Assembly: GCF_023101765.2 (NCBI RefSeq)
Contig: NC_064217.1
Coordinates: 10,823,788-10,887,787, forward strand
Length of the DNA: 64,000 nucleotides
Reading direction: 5' to 3'
Origin: Spodoptera frugiperda
Taxonomy: Eukaryota; Arthropoda; Insecta; Lepidoptera; Noctuidae
A model generated the notes under the pieces. The model ran no database searches, was not told the origin of the DNA, and saw nothing but the letters and a program-made list of their open reading frames with translations. Below are positions 60,272 to 64,000 of the stretch, piece after piece. The translations under genes were made by a program, and so were the position numbers. How positions within the stretch are numbered: the first letter of the stretch is position 1; each line of letters starts with the position of its first letter.

Positions 60272-63200
60272 GTAAGTACAAGTTTTATATAAAGTTAAAC
60301 CTTAATTTCTGTAGATTTAAGTCTTATATTTGAGTGGTTTATTTTAAAAGTTAGCCATTTTGGTAGTTTCTTTTTTGCTAGGTTATGTCGCTGAAAATGA
60401 CGCGACGTCTGAAAGTGTTAAAGGTTTTAATGAATAGAATACTTATTTATTTGTAGCTAACGTTGAATTTTCAACATATCATTTAACATTAAACATACAT
60501 TATTTATATTATACTGTAGATAGTGTAAGCAGAGAAGACAAAAATCTAGGAGCTCTTTAGTTTTCAGTCGATCGTGCGCCCAAAAATGTTAGACATTGTT
60601 TGGTCCTCTCGCCCTATTAAGGACCACGTCGTTACTTTGTTTTAAACATTACATAGACTTTTCTTATTTTTAGATATTTTGTCTCATTCTAGCCATGTAT
60701 ATTTCTAAAGAGAAATTAAAGAGTCGTTGTGTTTTTTATTTATTTATGTATCCGATGTAGTGTTATGATTGCATTGCAATACGATAGCGTGTTTAAATGT
60801 AGAATGGCGATAGTTTCGTTAGTATTATGTACTTAGGTAGGTAAATATATTTTATAATATGTAGGTAGATAATAGTTAATAATATGGGAGCGTTGTCCGA
60901 TATAGTGAAAAGTCAATTCATATAACTTAACTTGATAGTTAAACTGAAAATTCACAATAGGTATGTCATAGGAATTATAATAAACACGTATGTACTAATA
61001 CTTTACAAATACAAATTCCATATTCAATTCAAATACCATATCTTTCAAAAATACGTCGGTTTTACTTACAATAAAATTGAAAGTTCTAACTTTGAAGACA
61101 TCCCAATCCATGGAAACAACCAACTTACAAAATTTTAAATCTTATCTTAACTTTCAATGGCCACAGGACCACTACTAAGCATTTAACCTACCTTAGGTAC
61201 GCTTAAAATCTACCCATTATTCCTTTCAAAACAATATTAATAAGGCAAAGTAAGGACAAGGTCCTCTTTTTAACGCGCTTTTTACTTTTTCTTTCAAACC
61301 CTTTTCCGGATTGTGGATACACCTCAAACTTTTATAAAGAACTTTGAAAACTGTGGCCGAATGTTGAAAAAATACGAGTTACAAAAGCTTTTCTATTTTT
61401 CTGAGTTAACACTCCTTTTACTGTGGTCGGTTTTAAAACAAACCGGAGCTGCGGACAACGTAAAAGGTTACCGGGGCTCCGGCTCGAAAAGCAGGAGTTG
61501 GAACGGGGTGGTTTTTTTTTAGTGATCAAGAGCGAATCTTTTGGGTTAGGCAGTAAGAGTCTGACAATCTCTCTCGCCTCACCCAAGGCTAGAGAAGCCA
61601 TCGGTTGATTGCCCCTCAAACTAAAAACCACTTAGATTCTGACGACATCAAACTGTCTGCCAAAAACCTTGCAATATCGTAAATATTATAATCAACTTTC
61701 TAATTAGATAAATTAACTGCAATGAATGTGCAAACAGTTGCAAACAAATCTACCTACTCAATAAACACGATAAAGGCTCTCTTGACCACTAAAGTTCTTT
61801 AGTTTATAGTATCTTGGACTTAAAGTCCTATAAGGTCACTTTACTACCTTCAAGAAAATAACGTATTCCTTTCTAAAAAGCCGGCAACGCACCTGTGACT
61901 TCTCTGGTGTTGCGGGTGTCCATGGGCGCTGATGGCTTACTATCAGGTTACCGTCTGCGCGTTTGCCCCCTAATCTATAAAAAAACTTTGTGAATAAACA
62001 CACATTCTTATCTTGCAGGTTCGCCATCAGCTGGTAATTGGGATAACCTGGAGTTAGCAGACGAGATCATGGATGTGAACGAGACTCGCCTCGAAGACAT
62101 GTCGAGGGCGGAGGTGCTGGGTCATATTCATGAGGTGAGTGATCCTGGATACTGCTTTTTAAGATTAATTGTCGTACTCAAACACATCAATTGTTCTTAA
62201 CTCAGTCTTTAGCGATTGTTTTTTGAACAAAATCGTTATCAAGTGTAAGTAAGTTTTTTCAAGAAACACTGTATGTATCTACTTGTGAAAATCGCAAAGC
62301 AATCCGTTAAAGTTTTTAAGTTGATCGTAATTTTGTTAAGACGTAGAAGATATAAAAGAAAAAAAGCCTATCTTTAGTCAGTAGAACTATTTAATACCTT
62401 TTATTTTATTAACCATAAAGTACCAAATCGGTAATCTTATAAGTACTGCGGTTATTTCATATTGTATGTTTACCAATCCACTGTGCCAAAAAATTAAATA
62501 AAGATGAGCATTTGAAACACTCAAGCAGTTACGTATAGATTTACCTTTTTTCAAAAACTGTGAACCCCATACAAAATATTTCACAGACCCAAGTCAAGTT
62601 TTCCCGACCACAGCGATATTTTTGCGCCAGAGAACGCACTAAGTGAACGTTGAATCAATCTATTTTTAAAGAGGTAGCCATTGGGCCATTCTTGCCGCCC
62701 TTCCGCGAGGGGAGCCCGTAGGAAAATAGCTGGGTACTTAAATAAATGACGATCTAAATGGTGTAGTGCCAGCGCATCTGTTTTCTCCACTTTCTGGTGA
62801 ACTGGTTCCGTTGATAGGACCTTTTTACTTTGGACCCTGCATTCAATCGTTCTTTGATATCGTTGAGTGATGTTTTCTGTGATAGAGAAATTTCGCTATT
62901 GACCTAATGATGGTTTTTGGTATCAGATGATTTCTCTAAATCTATTTTCTTAAGTTAAAGTGTCAACATTTTTTGATCTCGTAACCTTAACTAGGCCTTT
63001 ACCCTGCAATGGGACGATCATGGCTGAAAATAAATAATAAATAACCTTAACTAACCTATCTTCGGCCGTAGACCCCTAAAGTAATCATAATTTATATTTA
63101 TAACGTCCCGAAATGCTACCGAAATGCCCCAAACTGGCATTTCGAATTTTAGTGGATCTTTAAAGTCACCGAATTTTTAGCATATGAACTTTTATCAGCT

Positions 63201-63329
63201 AAATGAAAATTAGAATAGGGAAAACTCCTTGAAAATTTTCATCAAAAACTGTAATAATTCCTTGTTCACAGTGCATTTCATCGTGTGTCATCAAACTGCG
63301 TGTGAAACGAAGGAGTGAGACCAAATTAC
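60136..63329 (+). CDS. PDZ-like domain protein, first three exons (3' end outside window)
   Basis: Three exons (60136-60271, 62019-62134 and 63272-63329) join in phase to give 103 codons plus one base. After a short N-terminus, VKCKSVDLEGYVIIVVQT, LELADEIMDVNETRLEDMSR and CISSCVIKLRVKRRSE resemble the core of a PDZ domain. The ELxDEIxxVNxxxL segment matches the GDxIxxVNG region, with Ala for the usual Gly and Glu for the Gly after Asn. The carboxylate-binding GLGF loop is not evident, so ligand binding may be atypical. The gene continues beyond position 64000. The orthologue is not recognised. Confidence 0.7.
61446..61631 (+). repeat. SINE-like repeat, copy C
   Basis: Block order as in copies A and B: GAGCTGCGGAC, GGTTACCGGGGCTCCGGCTC, GGAACGGGGTGG, GGCAGTAAGAGTCTGACA, CACCCAAGGCTAGAGAAGCC, CCCCTCAAACTAAA. 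An insertion lies after the T run. The 99-codon minus-strand open frame over it is an artefact. Confidence 0.65.
61880..61986 (+). repeat. Lepidopteran-type SINE tail
   Basis: GCCGGCAACGCACCTGTGAC, TGGTGTTGCGGGTGTCCATG and TATCAGGTTACCGTCTGCGC, followed by an A-rich end, match a very common lepidopteran repeat (from memory). It ends about 30 bp before the acceptor of exon 2. Confidence 0.65.
62019..62134 (+). CDS. PDZ-like gene exon 2
   Basis: The acceptor is TTATCTTGCAG and the donor GAG|GTGAGT. It completes a Gly codon and adds 38 codons, including NLELADEIMDVNETRLEDMS, the best PDZ match. It is GC-richer than the flanking intron. Confidence 0.8.
62135..63271. other. Intron 2 of the PDZ-like gene
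   Basis: No coding signal. A higher-GC patch near 62675-62730 (TTGCCGCCCTTCCGCGAGG) may be another repeat fragment that I cannot assign. Confidence 0.55.
63272..63329 (+). CDS. PDZ-like gene exon 3
   Basis: A 58-nt exon with acceptor TTGTTCACAG and donor TTAC|GTAAGT, reading CISSCVIKLRVKRRSETKL. The alternating hydrophobic strand fits the last beta strand of a PDZ fold. Confidence 0.72.
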
Positions 63330-64000
63330 GTAAGTATAACTTTGTTTATAACTTACTTATCACCTAGAAAAATATGGATGGTTCCTTTTAATTTACACAG
63401 GTATAAGTTGACTGTATTGTGAAAAGGCAAGAGCAAGTTGAAAGCTTGCTTGCTGAAAAAACTTATAATTAGAATTTGTTTTTTTCTTATAGGCTCACCC
63501 CTATTACATAACACTTTATAACACAATTGGTTAATAGTGCGTGTACTTTGTATAGCGGTATTAAGCGCCGTAATGTGCACCTCTGTCCACTCCTTCGGGG
63601 ATAAAAGGCGTGGCGTTGCATAATTATAATTTCCATAAAATCCAGAAAACTGAACATATCTTGAGGTTTCTGCACAATTTGGCACAAGCATCTGGCACTC
63701 AACTGGACAACATTACACCCCTACATTATATGCATGTGTGCGTTACCGTGTAATTGTGAAGCCTGCGTCTAATTGCTGGATCATGGAGCCATTTACTTCT
63801 CATTACGACTGGCCAGTTACCACGTCGCTGAGATTCTATGTGAAAGTGGATAGATACGAATATACCACATAATTATGCTGCCTACAATTCCAAACTCCAT
63901 GCTACTACTGAGAAATTTTCGAAAAGCCGAAAAAAGCCTAGTAATTTACCCGATCCACGAATCACTTCATTGGTCAAATGGTTGTAAGTGCGACTGCCGT
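63330..64000. other. Intron 3 of the PDZ-like gene, running off the window
   Basis: No further exon recognised before the window end. The minus-strand open frames at 63353-63702 lack support. Confidence 0.5.

Larger units (their letters stand above)
60272..62018. other. Intron 1 of the PDZ-like gene, with repeats
   Basis: AT-rich; contains SINE copy C (61446-61631) and another repeat tail (61880-61986). The short plus-strand open frames at 60932 and 61313 have no domain support. Confidence 0.65.

Noticed and set aside
61332..61631. 99-codon minus-strand open frame
   Set aside because: It lies on a SINE copy. Similar frames are expected by chance in this repeat family.
1..64000. CRISPR arrays, rRNA, operons, integrated viruses or bacterial-type genes
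   Set aside because: No regularly spaced repeats, rRNA signatures or long intronless foreign genes were seen on either strand; the window reads as ordinary insect nuclear DNA.

Overview
This window is arthropod nuclear DNA, most likely from a moth or butterfly. It is AT-rich, its genes are broken by introns with GT-AG borders, and it carries short interspersed repeats that I recall from lepidopteran genomes (from memory, not searched). Two protein-coding genes, one tRNA gene and many non-autonomous transposable elements account for what I can read.

The main gene lies on the minus strand and fills positions 7541-58465. It encodes a mixed-lineage kinase (MLK-type MAP3K, orthologue of Drosophila slipper, slpr). 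I reconstructed eleven coding exons whose phases join exactly into 969 codons. In order they give an SH3 domain, a tyrosine-kinase-like kinase domain, a leucine-zipper coiled coil, a CRIB-type GTPase-binding motif, a GKTWGPST motif and a long Ser/Pro/Tyr-rich tail. Exon 1 (SH3 plus the kinase N-lobe and catalytic loop) is separated from the remaining ten exons by a 37.3-kb intron. Exon 7 appears to have two fates: an internal donor that continues to exons 8-11, or read-through to a stop with a nearby AATAAA, giving a 683-residue short form with a different C-terminus.

To the right of slpr, its 5' end faces a plus-strand gene starting at 60136, whose first three exons encode a PDZ-like segment and which runs off the window. 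A tRNA-Gln(TTG) gene with its Pol III terminator lies between the two divergent genes (59265-59336).

The large introns and the left 7.5 kb are mostly non-coding. They hold several terminal-inverted-repeat elements (8630-9415, 17499-17858, 31730-31951, 41003-43514 with a nested hAT-type element at 42330-42848), three copies of one SINE family, paired copies of two other repeat families, a recent 222-bp tandem duplication (33858-34301) and a few conspicuous hairpins. I see no rRNA, CRISPR, operon, viral or bacterial content, and nothing that clearly amounts to a new biological system. The best lead is the alternative 3' end of slpr.
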